Positions 7,850-16,687 of a DNA stretch of 64,000 bases are shown piece after piece. The position numbers were made by a program, and so were the translations under genes. Source of the DNA: Sulfobacillus sp. (lineage in GTDB: Bacteria > Bacillota > Sulfobacillia > Sulfobacillales > Sulfobacillaceae); contig DAIDDL010000019.1 of NCBI GenBank assembly GCA_027309085.1, forward strand, positions 1 through 64,000, read 5' to 3'. Position 1 is the stretch's first letter. Every line of letters starts with the position of its first letter. Below the pieces are notes generated by a model. It was not told the DNA's origin and made no database searches. It worked only from the letters and a program-made list of their open reading frames with translations.

Positions 7850-8789
7850 CATTCCTTTCAGGGGAGGATGGGGCGGCGCCCTGCGCCGCCAATGCGCGGC
7901 GGCGCGCGGCCGGCGCGCTGTTCAGGGCCGGGGGCCAGCCCCCTTGCTGGATCTGCCGATTCCAGGAATTGATGAGGTCCGCATAGCGCTGGAAAGTCTC
8001 CCGGACCGCATCGTGGTTGCTGTGGAGTATTTCCTGCCACAGTCCCATGTCGCTGGCCCCAATGCGGGTCGTATCCATAAATCCCGTACCCGCAACCTCA
8101 GGCCACTGGGCCAACTCAGCCGGGCTGTCCTGGGCGAGGGCAAGCACGGAGGCTGAAATCAGGTACGGGACATGGCTGACAAGGCTCATCAGCGGATCGT
8201 GAAGGTCCCAAGGGACGGTGACGGGCCTGGTGCCGAGAGTGTCCATCCACAAGCGCACCAGGTCCTCTGGCGGGCTATCCCGCCACGGGACCACCAGGCA
8301 CGGATGCCCCCGGAACAGTGCCCCGTCGCGGTAGGCAAACCCCCGCACTTCCTTCCCCGCCATAGGGTGCAGGGACAGGAGGCAGGAAGGCGGGAGCACC
8401 TGGCGGTAAAAGGGCTGCAAGGGCGTCTTGACGGAGGATACATCCACCAGCACGAGCGGGCGCCGGGCTTCCGCCACCACCTGCCTGATCCAGTCCCCCA
8501 CCACCGCCAGCGGGGAGGCCAATACGATCTGGTCCACGTGGCTGACCCATGACCTCCACGGCTCGCGGGTGCCGATGCCGGCTTCTTCGGCCATAAGGCG
8601 GACGGCGGGGTCCGGGTCCCACCCCACCACCTCAAAGCCCGCGTCGTGAAAAGCCTCCGCAATCGAGCCGCCTATCAGGCCCAGCCCAATGATGCCGATT
8701 TTCACCAAATGCCCGCGAGAAGCCCCGGGCTTCCGCCCTGGGGAGGAAAGCGGGCTTCCGCTCCTAGGCGGAAACGGGTTTTTGGTCAT
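7818..8789 (-). CDS. tyrA: Prephenate dehydrogenase, possibly with an element-encoded N-terminal extension
   Basis: NAD-dependent oxidative decarboxylation of prephenate to 4-hydroxyphenylpyruvate, the committed tyrosine step. The Rossmann start is VKIGIIGLGLIGGS; later motifs are VDVSSVKTP, LHPMAGKE, the HPCLVVP segment, SHVPYLISA and GTGFMDTTRIGASD. No ACT domain follows. The canonical start is GTG 8705, which abuts the right end of the iscB element and has only a weak ribosome site. In frame upstream, ATG 8789 lies eight bases after a perfect GGAGG (8798-8802) inside the iscB 3' end and would add 28 Pro/Ser/Gly-rich residues encoded by that end. I list the longer form because of its ribosome site; the core enzyme starts at 8705. 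Confidence 0.9.
   Translation of the reverse strand: MTKNPFPPRSGSPLSSPGRKPGASRGHLVKIGIIGLGLIGGSIAEAFHDAGFEVVGWDPDPAVRLMAEEAGIGTREPWRSWVSHVDQIVLASPLAVVGDWIRQVVAEARRPLVLVDVSSVKTPLQPFYRQVLPPSCLLSLHPMAGKEVRGFAYRDGALFRGHPCLVVPWRDSPPEDLVRLWMDTLGTRPVTVPWDLHDPLMSLVSHVPYLISASVLALAQDSPAELAQWPEVAGTGFMDTTRIGASDMGLWQEILHSNHDAVRETFQRYADLINSWNRQIQQGGWPPALNSAPAARRRALAAQGAAPSSPERNDAVHGIEPLP
8706..8765 (-). repeat. Right end of the iscB element
   Basis: Between the iscB stop (8764) and the tyrA GTG lie about 58 bases rich in hairpins. The clearest is the palindrome GAAGCCCCGGGCTTC at 8720-8734 (plus strand), with a related GCGGGCTTCCGC at 8751-8762. IS200/IS605-type ends carry subterminal hairpins of this kind. 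The outer border appears to be at or within a few bases of the tyrA start codon. Confidence 0.55.
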
Positions 8790-10050
8790 AGGTCCATCCT
8801 CCGTTGCGTTGTACAATGCGACAGTATTTGTACGAAATGCCCTGAACGATACGTCGTCCTTGCGCCGAGAGATCAAAAGAGCCACTGGTCCGCGCGAGAA
8901 CGCGGCCCGTGTGCGTGCCAGCGTACTTTCCTTTGGGCACCACCGCGCGTACCAGATCCCCCGTCTGAACCCCGAAGTGGACCCTCTGCCGTGACCGATG
9001 ACGGATGGGGAAGCCGTATTTGTCCGTGCCACACATTTGGCGGGTGCCCCGCCCCTTCGCAGTCCACACCTGCACGTAGGAGGGCAGGCGGGTGAAGCGA
9101 TCGGGCGTACTTTCGCCGACACAGAGCGCATCGTAATAGTGCTCTTTCGGGAAGCTGTGGTCGAGACGCTGTTTCTTGGTACGCCCGCCGGATCCGCCTT
9201 CGACAGGCAATCCCGTCGCTTTGAGCTGGGTGTAAAGCCGCCAGCGCGTGGCGTTCATCATCGCCGCATCTTTCAGCGGTTTCTTCGTCTGGGCCTGAAC
9301 CTCGGGATAGCCGAACTCTTCTGCCGTGCGATTGTTTTTCAGGAGGTTGCAGGGTTCGCACGCCAGGGCCAAGTTATTGATCCGATTCGTTCCGCCTCGA
9401 CTCTTTGGCACGGTGTGTTCAATCTGAAGCGGTACCTTCGTGCGACCGCAATAGGCACAGCACCGTCCCCATTTCTCCAGCAGGTATTCCCGCAGCTCGT
9501 AGCCTAAGAGGGTGCCTTGCTGGTATTCCACGCCTGAAATTTCCGGGTTCTCCAGTTTTTGCGTGTCAAAGCGAACATGCTCGACACTGATCATCGTGAT
9601 CGGCGCGAGTTTTCGGATCTTCGCTAAGGCATGGAGTGTCTGGCCTACGCGGGCTTCCAGCGACGGCGGCAACCACCCATCTTTCCGCTTGCGATTTTGA
9701 AATCTGGGCTTTCGATAGCGGGTCTTCCGATGCCGCCGCCCTCTGCGGAGCGCTCGCCGGGCATCCAGCTTGGCTTTGACGCCCACTTTGTGGACAATCT
9801 CCCCGAAGAAGAGGATCTTCTCGCCTTTGGCTCCTGTTAAGACGATGGCTACGCCTGTCGTCTTGCTGCCGGGGTCGAATTTGACGCGCAGCGGTTGGAA
9901 GAGGGATTCCTCCGCCGCTCGATCCTTCAGCCGGATGGTGAACGGGGCCATCTTATCAATGACGGCGCGACCCCTCTCCAGTAACTGCCGCGCCCGCTTT
10001 TCGGTGCAGGGCATCAGCGGTTTCTTGTGTCGGTCTAAGACAAAAACCAT
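8764..10050 (-). CDS. iscB: IscB RNA-guided HNH/RuvC endonuclease
   Basis: IscB, the IS200/IS605-encoded ancestor of Cas9, 428 residues. Domains in order: PLMP domain (DRHKKPLMPCTEKRARQLL), RuvC-I (VKFDPGSKTTGVAI, catalytic Asp), arginine-rich bridge helix (LDARRALRRGRRHRKTRYRK), RuvC-II (ISVEHVRFD, catalytic Glu), HNH with two zinc-type Cys pairs (CAYCG and CEPCN) around QIEHTVPKSRGG, RuvC-III (HYYDALCVG) and the C-terminal target-interaction domain (GTRQMCGTDKYGFPIRHR and GDLVRAVVPKGKYAG). All catalytic residues appear intact. Start ATG 10050 follows AAAAGGAGAGG. No TnpA is nearby, so the element is probably mobilised in trans or domesticated. It sits inside the aroF-tyrA operon in the same orientation. 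Confidence 0.95.
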   Translation of the reverse strand: MVFVLDRHKKPLMPCTEKRARQLLERGRAVIDKMAPFTIRLKDRAAEESLFQPLRVKFDPGSKTTGVAIVLTGAKGEKILFFGEIVHKVGVKAKLDARRALRRGRRHRKTRYRKPRFQNRKRKDGWLPPSLEARVGQTLHALAKIRKLAPITMISVEHVRFDTQKLENPEISGVEYQQGTLLGYELREYLLEKWGRCCAYCGRTKVPLQIEHTVPKSRGGTNRINNLALACEPCNLLKNNRTAEEFGYPEVQAQTKKPLKDAAMMNATRWRLYTQLKATGLPVEGGSGGRTKKQRLDHSFPKEHYYDALCVGESTPDRFTRLPSYVQVWTAKGRGTRQMCGTDKYGFPIRHRSRQRVHFGVQTGDLVRAVVPKGKYAGTHTGRVLARTSGSFDLSAQGRRIVQGISYKYCRIVQRNGGWTYDQKPVSA

Positions 10051-10360
10051 ACGTTGGCCTCTCCTTTTGGAGCCCCGTAAGGGGCTAGTAACGTCTTCGT
10101 GAAAAAATCTCTCCTCGCCCGGGTTCCTTGAGGTCGCAACATCCCTCCGCACCGCTCGCAACACCCCAGCTGGCTTTTAACGGAGGACCACAGCGCATGG
10201 GACTGGAGAAGCATCCCAAGGTGTGCACTCAAGGAACGGAGCCGCTCGCCCCCAAGGTCCCGGCGACTAGGGCTGGTCATAGCGCCCTTGCAGGCTTTCC
10301 GGCTAAAGCCAGAGCCTGTCGGAAATGCATCCCGACAAGCCCCCGGCTTTAGCCGTGGGG
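10051..10360 (-). ncRNA. Putative IscB omegaRNA with element left end
   Basis: IscB guide RNAs are encoded immediately upstream of the gene and use flanking DNA at their 5' end as guide. This ~300-base non-coding stretch is rich in stems, read on the minus strand: the left-end hairpin CCCCACGGCT-AA-AGCCGGGGG (10340-10360), a TGTCGG/CCGACA stem, a distant GGCTTTAGCC able to pair with the left-end GGCTAAAGCC, and a terminal GAGCCCC-TTAC-GGGGCTC stem directly before the ribosome site, as in other omegaRNAs. The element border falls 1-4 bases after the aroF stop codon, so the guide would be the last codons of aroF (reading towards ATGTCATAGA). Confidence 0.75.
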
Positions 10361-10361
10361 T

Positions 10362-11375
10362 CTATGACATCGTCCGTCCAATCGCCTCGGCAATAGCTCC
10401 CAGGGATGCGACCAGCTCGCCCAGGTGGGGAAGGTTCAGGCTTTGCGGGCCATCCGACAGGGCTTCCGTGGGATTGGGGTGGGCTTCGATAATCAGTCCG
10501 TCCGCTCCGGCGGCTACTGCCGCGCGGGCCATCGGGGCCACCCAGTTCCACTGCCCGGTGGAGTGGGAGGGGTCCACCACCACGGGCAGGTGGGACAACT
10601 GCTTCACGACGGGGATTGCGCTCAGGTCCAGCGTGTTGCGGGTTTTGGTTTCATAGGTGCGGATGCCGCGCTCACACAGGACAATGTCCCGGTTGCCGTT
10701 GGCCGCAATATATTCGGCCGCCATCAGCCACTCGTCAATGGTGGCGGACAGGCCCCGCTTGAGGAGCACAGGCTTGTGCATCTGGCCCACCGCTTTGAGC
10801 AGTTCGAAGTTCTGCATGTTGCGCGCCCCGATCTGAATCATATCGGCCCACTGGGCGACGTTTTCCAGGCTGTCGCGGTCTACCGCCTCCGTAACGACCA
10901 TGAGGCCGAAGCGTTCCCGGGCCTCAGCCAGGATTTTCAAGCCGGCAACACCCATGCCCTGGAAACTGTAAGGCGATGAGCGGGGCTTGTAGGCGCCCCC
11001 GCGCAGAACCGTCAGCCCAAAATCATTCACCGCGCGCGCTGCCTGCATCACCTGGTCATGGCTCTCCACCGCACAGGGGCCAGCAATCACAATCACCCGC
11101 TTGCTGCCGAAAGCCGCCGGCCCGACGTTGACGATAGTGTCTTCCGGGTGGAAGTCGCGGCTGACCAGCTTGTAAGGCCTTCTCACCGGCACCACCTGTT
11201 CAACCGACTGCATCGATGCCAAACGAACTACCCCCTCTGTCCCCTCGCCAATGACCCCGATAATGGTGCGTTCCACTCCGCGCGAAATATGCACCTGAAA
11301 CCCTTCAGACTTCAAACGTTCCGTTACGGCATCAATATCAGCATCTGGCGCATTTTTTGTCATGACCACAATCAT
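10362..11375 (-). CDS. aroF: 3-deoxy-7-phosphoheptulonate (DAHP) synthase, AroF/AroH-type with N-terminal regulatory domain
   Basis: Condenses PEP and erythrose-4-phosphate, the first shikimate step. 337 residues. The N-terminal ~70 residues ([31 protein letters not shown]) form the ferredoxin-like feedback domain seen in type Ib enzymes of Thermotoga and Bacillus. The barrel follows: [59 protein letters not shown] and [10 protein letters not shown]. Start ATG 11375 is preceded by GAGGGGATG. It is first in the operon behind the Tyr T-box and its stop codon TAG is directly followed by the iscB element left end. Confidence 0.95.
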   Translation of the reverse strand: MIVVMTKNAPDADIDAVTERLKSEGFQVHISRGVERTIIGVIGEGTEGVVRLASMQSVEQVVPVRRPYKLVSRDFHPEDTIVNVGPAAFGSKRVIVIAGPCAVESHDQVMQAARAVNDFGLTVLRGGAYKPRSSPYSFQGMGVAGLKILAEARERFGLMVVTEAVDRDSLENVAQWADMIQIGARNMQNFELLKAVGQMHKPVLLKRGLSATIDEWLMAAEYIAANGNRDIVLCERGIRTYETKTRNTLDLSAIPVVKQLSHLPVVVDPSHSTGQWNWVAPMARAAVAAGADGLIIEAHPNPTEALSDGPQSLNLPHLGELVASLGAIAEAIGRTMS

Positions 11376-11410
11376 GGAACATTCATCCCCTCGCAAGCGC
11401 TCATTTTCGT

Positions 11411-11453
11411 AAAAAAAATAAGGCCTCAACTGTCCCTTAGGGACGAAGGCCTT
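11411..11453 (-). terminator. T-box terminator before aroF
   Basis: Read on the minus strand, AAGGCCTT pairs with AGGCCTT around a TCCCTAAGGGA inner stem, followed by a run of seven or more T at 11411-11418. It is the alternative fold to the antiterminator at 11458-11470. Confidence 0.85.
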
Positions 11454-11685
11454 TTCTCCGCGGTACCACCCTATTGGCCGGTTGCCCGGCCACTCTGCTA
11501 GCTGCAAACACAGCTACTCCCCTTTAACGGTGGGATCCCGGATTCTCTACTCGCGCCGCAGCGCTTTCGATGCACACTCTTGGGTGTACGGTCTGGACTC
11601 GAAGTATCGGCTTACACCACCCGCCGACTCTCTGCGCCTTCGAAAATCCGACCCCTTCCCAATCATCGCTTTTTGTATTTTCCCG
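11411..11685 (-). promoter_or_regulatory. T-box riboswitch, tyrosine specifier, controlling aroF-(iscB)-tyrA-aroA
   Basis: Leader RNA that senses uncharged tRNA. Stem I can be traced: lower helix TTGGG/CCCAA, specifier loop, upper helix GGTCGGAT...TCGAAG with CTTCGA...GTCC...GACC, an AGAGAG bulge, and a distal GTCGGC/GCCGAT stem capped by GGGTGGTGTAA. The 3' side of the specifier loop reads GTACA, giving specifier TAC (Tyr) at 11588-11586 followed by the usual A. The T-box sequence GGTGGTACCGCGG is at 11470-11458 and the terminator follows. Tyr specificity agrees with tyrA in the operon. The specifier position was deduced by pairing by eye. Confidence 0.88.
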
Positions 11686-11686
11686 G

Positions 11687-11715
11687 ATGATACACCGCTT
11701 TATGAACGGTGTCAA
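11687..11715 (-). promoter_or_regulatory. Sigma-A promoter of the aroF operon
   Basis: On the minus strand, TTGACA (11715-11710), a 17-base spacer and TATCAT (11692-11687). A perfect -35 and 5/6 -10 at ideal spacing, immediately downstream of the trpA stop codon and upstream of the Tyr T-box. It separates tyrosine-branch control from the trp operon. Confidence 0.8.
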
Positions 11716-11724
11716 GGCCTGTTG

Positions 11725-12522
11725 CTATGGATTTAATGCCGCCCGCAGAGAGGCCACGAACTCGTATGCCGCCTGTGGGGCCTTGTCTTGGGCCTCATCC
11801 ACGATCCGGACCAAGGCGCTGCCGACGATGACGCCGTCCGCCACCCGGCCCACCTCGCGGGCATGCTCCGGCGTGGAAATTCCAAATCCTATCGCCACGG
11901 GCTGGGAGGTGAATTGCTTGATGCGCGCGACCATGGCCCCGACGCCATGGTCCACGTCCTGGCGCACCCCGGTCACCCCGGTGAGGGAGACCCCGTAGAT
12001 AAACCCTGTCACCGCCTGCAGCGAGGCAATGTGGGCATCGGTAGAGGTGGGCGCCACCAGCGGAATGAGGGACACCCCCTCTTCCTGGGTGTAAGCGAAG
12101 ACTTCTTGGCTTTCCTGCCAGGGGAGGTCGGGGATGATAATCCCCTTGACCCCGCTTTGGGCGGCCGCGTGGATGAATTCCTTCAGGCCGAAATGGTAAA
12201 CCGGATTAATGTACGTGAGATAGACCACAGGGACCGAATTGCGGGTGATCTTCTCGGTGGCGGCCAGAATATCACGGATTTTTGTCCCGCTGGCCAGGGC
12301 ATCTGTCGCTGCTTTCTGCAGCACCGGCCCGTCTGCCAGCGGGTCGGAGAAGGGAATGCCGATCTCCACAATATCCGCGCCCCCCTCATTGAGAGCAGCC
12401 ACCAGAGCCCCGAGGTCTTGCAGATGCGGGTGGCCGGCAGTCACATACGGAATCAGCGCCGCCCGGTTCTGCTGTTTGGTGCGGGCGAACACGTCTTGCA
12501 ATGTCCGATCGGTGTTGGTCAA
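11725..12522 (-). CDS. trpA: Tryptophan synthase alpha subunit
   Basis: Cleaves indole-3-glycerol phosphate to indole for the beta subunit. The 265-residue barrel shows [11 protein letters not shown], the catalytic Glu in [17 protein letters not shown], catalytic Asp in [23 protein letters not shown], and the phosphate-binding GFGISTPE and GVIVGSALV. Translation starts at TTG 12522, which overlaps the trpB stop by four bases (TTGA). Last gene of trpEGDCFBA. Confidence 0.95.
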   Translation of the reverse strand: MTNTDRTLQDVFARTKQQNRAALIPYVTAGHPHLQDLGALVAALNEGGADIVEIGIPFSDPLADGPVLQKAATDALASGTKIRDILAATEKITRNSVPVVYLTYINPVYHFGLKEFIHAAAQSGVKGIIIPDLPWQESQEVFAYTQEEGVSLIPLVAPTSTDAHIASLQAVTGFIYGVSLTGVTGVRQDVDHGVGAMVARIKQFTSQPVAIGFGISTPEHAREVGRVADGVIVGSALVRIVDEAQDKAPQAAYEFVASLRAALNP

Positions 12523-13718
12523 TGGGTCCCCTCCTCATATTCCCTGACCGCGTCGACGTCTTTGTCGCCGCGCCCGGACAAGTTGATCAGCACCCGTGCG
12601 TGCTGGCTGCGGAGCCTCTCCTGTTCCTTGACCACCCAGGCCACCGCATGGGCGCTCTCCAACGCCGGGATAATCCCCTCCAGCAGCGACAGTTCATGAA
12701 ATGCGGCCAGCGCTTCCGTGTCGGTGATGGCGTGGTATTCCGCCCGCTTGGTATCATGAAAATAAGCGTGCTCGGGGCCAACCCCCGGGTAATCGAGCCC
12801 GGCCGAGATGGAGTGGGCAGGGATAATCTGGCCGTCCTCATCTTGCAGGAGGTAGCTTAAACTGCCGTGCAGAATCCCCTTCATGCCAACCGTTATCGTA
12901 GCGGCGTGCTTCCCGGTCTCGACCCCTTCCCCTCCCGCCTCAACCCCGACCAATGCCACTGGGTCGTTGCGGAAGGCATAAAAGATGCCCATCGAGTTGG
13001 AACCGCCCCCAACTGGGGCGACAATGTGGGTCGGCAGGCCTCCGGTGACGTCCTGGAACTGGCGGCGGGCCTCATTGCCAATCACCGACTGAAAGTCGCG
13101 CACCATCATGGGGTAGGGATGGGGGCCGACGACCGATCCAATGACATAAAATGTTGAGCGCACATTGGTCACCCAGTCGCGGATGGCTTCGTTGGTGGCA
13201 TCTTTCAGTGTGCGCGACCCGGAGTGGACAGGGATGACCTCAGCCCCCAAGAGCTGCATGCGGTAGACATTGAGCGCCTGCCGCTTGACGTCCTCCTCCC
13301 CCATGTAAACCTGGGCGGAGAGTCCGAAGAGGGCGGCGGCGGTCGCCGTGGCCACCCCGTGCTGACCCGCCCCGGTTTCCGCTATGATGCGGGTCTTGCC
13401 CATGCGCCGGGCCAGCAAAATCTGCCCCATGGTATTGTTGATCTTGTGGGCTCCGGTATGATTCAGGTCTTCACGTTTCAGGTAGACGTCAAATCCCACC
13501 CGGGCGCTCAAGCGGTCGGCGCGGCGCAAAGGGGTGGGCCGGCCCACGTAATCTTTGAGCAGCGCGGCCAGCTCAGCGGCAAAGGATGCATCCTGTTTCG
13601 CCTGGTCATACGCGAGGGTGAGCTCATCCAGCACCGGCATCAGCGTCTCCGGCACATAGCGCCCGCCAAAGCTCCCGAAGCGGCCCTGGCCGTCCGGCAC
13701 ATTGTTCATGACTGCCAT
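12519..13718 (-). CDS. trpB: Tryptophan synthase beta subunit
   Basis: PLP enzyme that joins indole and serine. 399 residues. Motifs: [36 protein letters not shown] with the PLP-binding Lys, [23 protein letters not shown] (phosphate cradle) and [13 protein letters not shown]. These identify the TrpB1 type. A GGAGG lies seven bases before the ATG. It overlaps trpF by 13 bases and trpA by four, so the two subunits are made in a coupled manner. Confidence 0.96.
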   Translation of the reverse strand: MAVMNNVPDGQGRFGSFGGRYVPETLMPVLDELTLAYDQAKQDASFAAELAALLKDYVGRPTPLRRADRLSARVGFDVYLKREDLNHTGAHKINNTMGQILLARRMGKTRIIAETGAGQHGVATATAAALFGLSAQVYMGEEDVKRQALNVYRMQLLGAEVIPVHSGSRTLKDATNEAIRDWVTNVRSTFYVIGSVVGPHPYPMMVRDFQSVIGNEARRQFQDVTGGLPTHIVAPVGGGSNSMGIFYAFRNDPVALVGVEAGGEGVETGKHAATITVGMKGILHGSLSYLLQDEDGQIIPAHSISAGLDYPGVGPEHAYFHDTKRAEYHAITDTEALAAFHELSLLEGIIPALESAHAVAWVVKEQERLRSQHARVLINLSGRGDKDVDAVREYEEGTH

Positions 13719-14275
13719 TGTTTGGCCTCCTTGATAAATTTAGTGATCTTGGCAATATCTTTAACCCCGCCTGTCTCCACCCCGCTCGACACATCCACTC
13801 CGTCAGGGGAGAGCGCCCTCACAACCTGTCCGACATTTTCCGGGGACAGCCCGCCCGCAATCCACACCGGGCAGGAAAGATGGGGCCTGCGCCACTGCCA
13901 GGGCTTGCCTTGGCCCGGCTCCGGGCCATCGGCCAGCACAATGTCAGCCGCTTCACCGGTCCGGGTGGCAATGGCCCGGCGCCCGGCGGCGCGCACCAGG
14001 CCAATCCAGTCAAAATCCGCCGCGCCGTGGTACTGCACCGCCCAGACGTCCGCACTATCCAGCAGCCTTTGCAGGTCTTCCTGGCCCATGAGCTTCACCA
14101 CCGCCACAAACCGCACGGCAGGAAGGGCGCGGGTCATCTGCCCAGCCTGGGCCAGCGTGACGCGGCGCGGACTTTCGGCAAGCACCAGCCCAATGTAATC
14201 CGCTCCCTGGGCCACCGCCTGCTCGGCGATGCTCTGAGTGCTGACCCCGCAGATCTTGACCTCGACATCAGCCAC
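13706..14275 (-). CDS. trpF: Phosphoribosylanthranilate isomerase
   Basis: Amadori rearrangement of PRA to CdRP. 189 residues, slightly short for the family. VKICGVS carries the catalytic Cys, [14 protein letters not shown] the next strand, [11 protein letters not shown] stands for the usual Q-L-H-G motif, and the C-terminal [11 protein letters not shown] and GVDVSSGVE bind phosphate with the catalytic Asp. GTG start; overlaps trpC by eight bases. Confidence 0.93.
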   Translation of the reverse strand: MADVEVKICGVSTQSIAEQAVAQGADYIGLVLAESPRRVTLAQAGQMTRALPAVRFVAVVKLMGQEDLQRLLDSADVWAVQYHGAADFDWIGLVRAAGRRAIATRTGEAADIVLADGPEPGQGKPWQWRRPHLSCPVWIAGGLSPENVGQVVRALSPDGVDVSSGVETGGVKDIAKITKFIKEAKQWQS

Positions 14276-15035
14276 TGGCCAGTTCCTCCAGCAAATTCCC
14301 GCCGCGCATCAGGTGCTCTCCCACCAACACCCCGGAATATCCCGCCTGGCGCAATCGCTCCACGTCCTGCCGCGTCTGGATGCCGCTCTCGCTAATCTTG
14401 ACCACAGACGGGGGAATGAAGGGCGCCATCCTTTCCGAAAATTCGAGCCGGGTGTCAAAGGAGTCCAGGTCGCGGTTGTTGATGCCGACAATCTCGGGAG
14501 ATAGCGCCAGGGCACGGTCCAGTTCCCCTGGCTGGTGCACTTCCACGAGCATCCCGATGCCCGCGGCCCTTGCTGCCTGGGCGAGGTCGCGCAGCTGGCT
14601 GTCATCGACGATGCGCACAATCACGAGCACGGCATCGGCCCCGAAAGCCCGGCTTTCGAAAATCTGCACAGGGTCGATGACGAAATCCTTGCGCAGCACG
14701 GGAAGGGACACGGCAGCCTTCACCCGCTGCAAGTCAGCCAGGCTGCCTGCGAAAAAATCGGGTTCGGTCAGCACGGACACTGCGTGCGCCCCCCGCGCGG
14801 CGTAGCCTGCCGCCTGCGCGTCCGGCCGGTAGTCATCTGTCAGCCAGCCTTTCGACGGCGACTTCTGCTTGCACTCGGCGATAATGCCGACGGGCATCCC
14901 CCGGTGGGTTCTCAGAGCGTCTGCCAGCGAGACGGCCGGCGGCTGTTCCTGGGCCCGGTCAAACAGCCACCCGCTCTGCCCCTGAATCTTGCCCACACGG
15001 TCTTGCACGGATGCCAGAATCTGGTCAAGAAACAT
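14268..15035 (-). CDS. trpC: Indole-3-glycerol-phosphate synthase
   Basis: Closes the indole ring from CdRP. 255 residues from the ATG at 15035, which has GGAGGAGG upstream; a TTG at 15053 is in frame but poorly placed. Motifs: IIAECKQKSPSKGW (catalytic Glu and Lys), AVSVLTEPDFFAGS, PVLRKDFVIDPVQI, GMLVEVHQPGELDRAL, GINNRDLDSFDT, and SESGIQTRQDV. Confidence 0.95.
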   Translation of the reverse strand: MFLDQILASVQDRVGKIQGQSGWLFDRAQEQPPAVSLADALRTHRGMPVGIIAECKQKSPSKGWLTDDYRPDAQAAGYAARGAHAVSVLTEPDFFAGSLADLQRVKAAVSLPVLRKDFVIDPVQIFESRAFGADAVLVIVRIVDDSQLRDLAQAARAAGIGMLVEVHQPGELDRALALSPEIVGINNRDLDSFDTRLEFSERMAPFIPPSVVKISESGIQTRQDVERLRQAGYSGVLVGEHLMRGGNLLEELASG

Positions 15036-16083
15036 CTCCGGCCTCCTCCGCAACCGGGCTGCGCTGGATCAAAGCCTCCAGCACTGCGGCCGCTCTCCCG
15101 TCTTCGACTGAACGCCGCGCCATCTCGACGCCCTCGCGGGGATCCCCCGCCATTTCCGATGCGTACAGCGCGACCCCGGCGTTGGCTAACACCATATCCA
15201 GGTACGGGCTGGGCTCGCCCCCAAGAATTTGGCGGCAAATCACGGCATTGGCAGCCGGGTCTCCTCCGCGGAAGGCTTCCTTGGGATAGGTGGGCAGTCC
15301 GAAATCTTCGGGCATCCACGAGCCGAAGCGCAAAGACTCGCCGTCAGCCACCCCGTACTGGGTGGGTCCCGCCAAAGACACTTCGTCCAGTCCGCCAGCC
15401 CCGTGCACCACCACGGCGCGCTTCAGCCCCAGACGCGACAGCACTTCTGTGATGGGGCGCACCCATTCCCCGGCAAACACCCCCAGCAGCTGGTACTCGG
15501 GATGGGCCGGGTTGGTCAGGGGTCCCAGCAAGTTGAAAACGGTCCGCACTCCCAGTTCCTTGCGGGTCTGCGCCGCATAGCGCATCGAGCGGTGGACTTT
15601 CTGCGCAAACAAAAATCCAAATCCCACTTCATCCACCAAGGCCGCCACTTCTGAAGGGGTCTGGGAAATCTCGACCCCCAGAGCTTCCAGCAGGTCAGCG
15701 CTGCCGCTTTTGGACGTGGCCGAGCGGTTGCCGTGCTTGGCGACATGGGCGCCGGCTCCCGCCGCCACCAGCGCGGAGACGGTCGAGACATTAAAGCTGA
15801 AAGAGCGGTCGCCCCCGGTCCCGCAGGTGTCGAGCAGGGGGCGGTGGGCAATGGGAACGCTCTGGGCATGGCGCCGCATGGCCCGCGCAAATCCGGTCAG
15901 CTCATCCACACTCTCGCCGCGGACGGCCAGCGCCATCAAAATGCCCGATACCTGCACGGCAGTGGCCTGCCCCTGCATGATGGCATCCATCAGCGCGTAG
16001 GCGTCGTTCTCATCCAGCCGCCGCCCCTCACTCAGGGCTAGGAGGCTTTCTCCAATCAATTCAAGTGCTCTATCCATTGCCAT
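15025..16083 (-). CDS. trpD: Anthranilate phosphoribosyltransferase
   Basis: Attaches phosphoribose to anthranilate. 352 residues. The PRPP-binding DTCGTGGDRSFSFNVST, KHGNRSATSKSGSADLLEALG and the metal-binding GAGGLDEVS are all present. ATG 16083 has AAGGAG seven bases upstream. It overlaps trpG by 14 bases; the N-terminal helical bundle is of normal length, and trpD is not fused to trpG. Confidence 0.96.
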   Translation of the reverse strand: MAMDRALELIGESLLALSEGRRLDENDAYALMDAIMQGQATAVQVSGILMALAVRGESVDELTGFARAMRRHAQSVPIAHRPLLDTCGTGGDRSFSFNVSTVSALVAAGAGAHVAKHGNRSATSKSGSADLLEALGVEISQTPSEVAALVDEVGFGFLFAQKVHRSMRYAAQTRKELGVRTVFNLLGPLTNPAHPEYQLLGVFAGEWVRPITEVLSRLGLKRAVVVHGAGGLDEVSLAGPTQYGVADGESLRFGSWMPEDFGLPTYPKEAFRGGDPAANAVICRQILGGEPSPYLDMVLANAGVALYASEMAGDPREGVEMARRSVEDGRAAAVLEALIQRSPVAEEAGDVS

Positions 16084-16687
16084 GATCTCCTTGGAATGTC
16101 GTGGGCTGGGCCAGGGGGGATGGTGTCCGCAAAAAGTTTTGAAGAATATCCAGGCCGGCTGGTGTCAGAATGGACTCCGGGTGAAACTGGATCCCGAACA
16201 CAGGAAACTGCCGGTGGCGGACCGCCATCACCGTGCCGTCGGCGCTCGTGGCGGCAATCTCCAGATCGGGCGCCTCCCCCACCGCCACGGCCAGAGAATG
16301 ATAGCGCCCCGCCGGAAATCCCTGCGGCAGGCCTTCGAAAATGCCTTGCCCGTTATGAAAGATGCGGTCTTCCTTGCCGTGCATCAAGCGCACCGCCGGC
16401 TCCACCCGGCCCCCATACGCATAGGCGATCCCCTGGTGCCCGAGGCACACCCCCAGGACCGGCACCGCAGCGCCAAAATGACGGATGAGGTCAATCATGA
16501 TTCCTGCGTCCTCCGGCCGTCCCGGTCCCGGTGACAGCACGATCCGCTCCGGCCCCAGCGCCTCAATCTCTTCGACCTGGATCTCATCATTGCGCGCCAC
16601 CCGCACGTCAGCGCCCAGCAGTCCGAGATATTGCACCAGGTTGTACGTAAAGGAATCGTAATTGTCCAAGACCAATATCACAGCCAC
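16070..16687 (-). CDS. trpG: Anthranilate synthase component II (glutamine amidotransferase)
   Basis: Class I amidotransferase that delivers ammonia to TrpE. 205 residues. LVLDNYDSFTYNLVQYLG is the N-terminal signature, LSPGPGRPEDAG the oxyanion region, PVLGVCLGHQGIAYAYGG holds the nucleophilic Cys, and GIQFHPES the catalytic His and Glu. In many Bacillus species this subunit is shared with folate synthesis (PabA); whether that holds here cannot be seen. GTG start behind GGAGGAG. Confidence 0.93.
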   Translation of the reverse strand: MAVILVLDNYDSFTYNLVQYLGLLGADVRVARNDEIQVEEIEALGPERIVLSPGPGRPEDAGIMIDLIRHFGAAVPVLGVCLGHQGIAYAYGGRVEPAVRLMHGKEDRIFHNGQGIFEGLPQGFPAGRYHSLAVAVGEAPDLEIAATSADGTVMAVRHRQFPVFGIQFHPESILTPAGLDILQNFLRTPSPLAQPTTFQGDHGNG

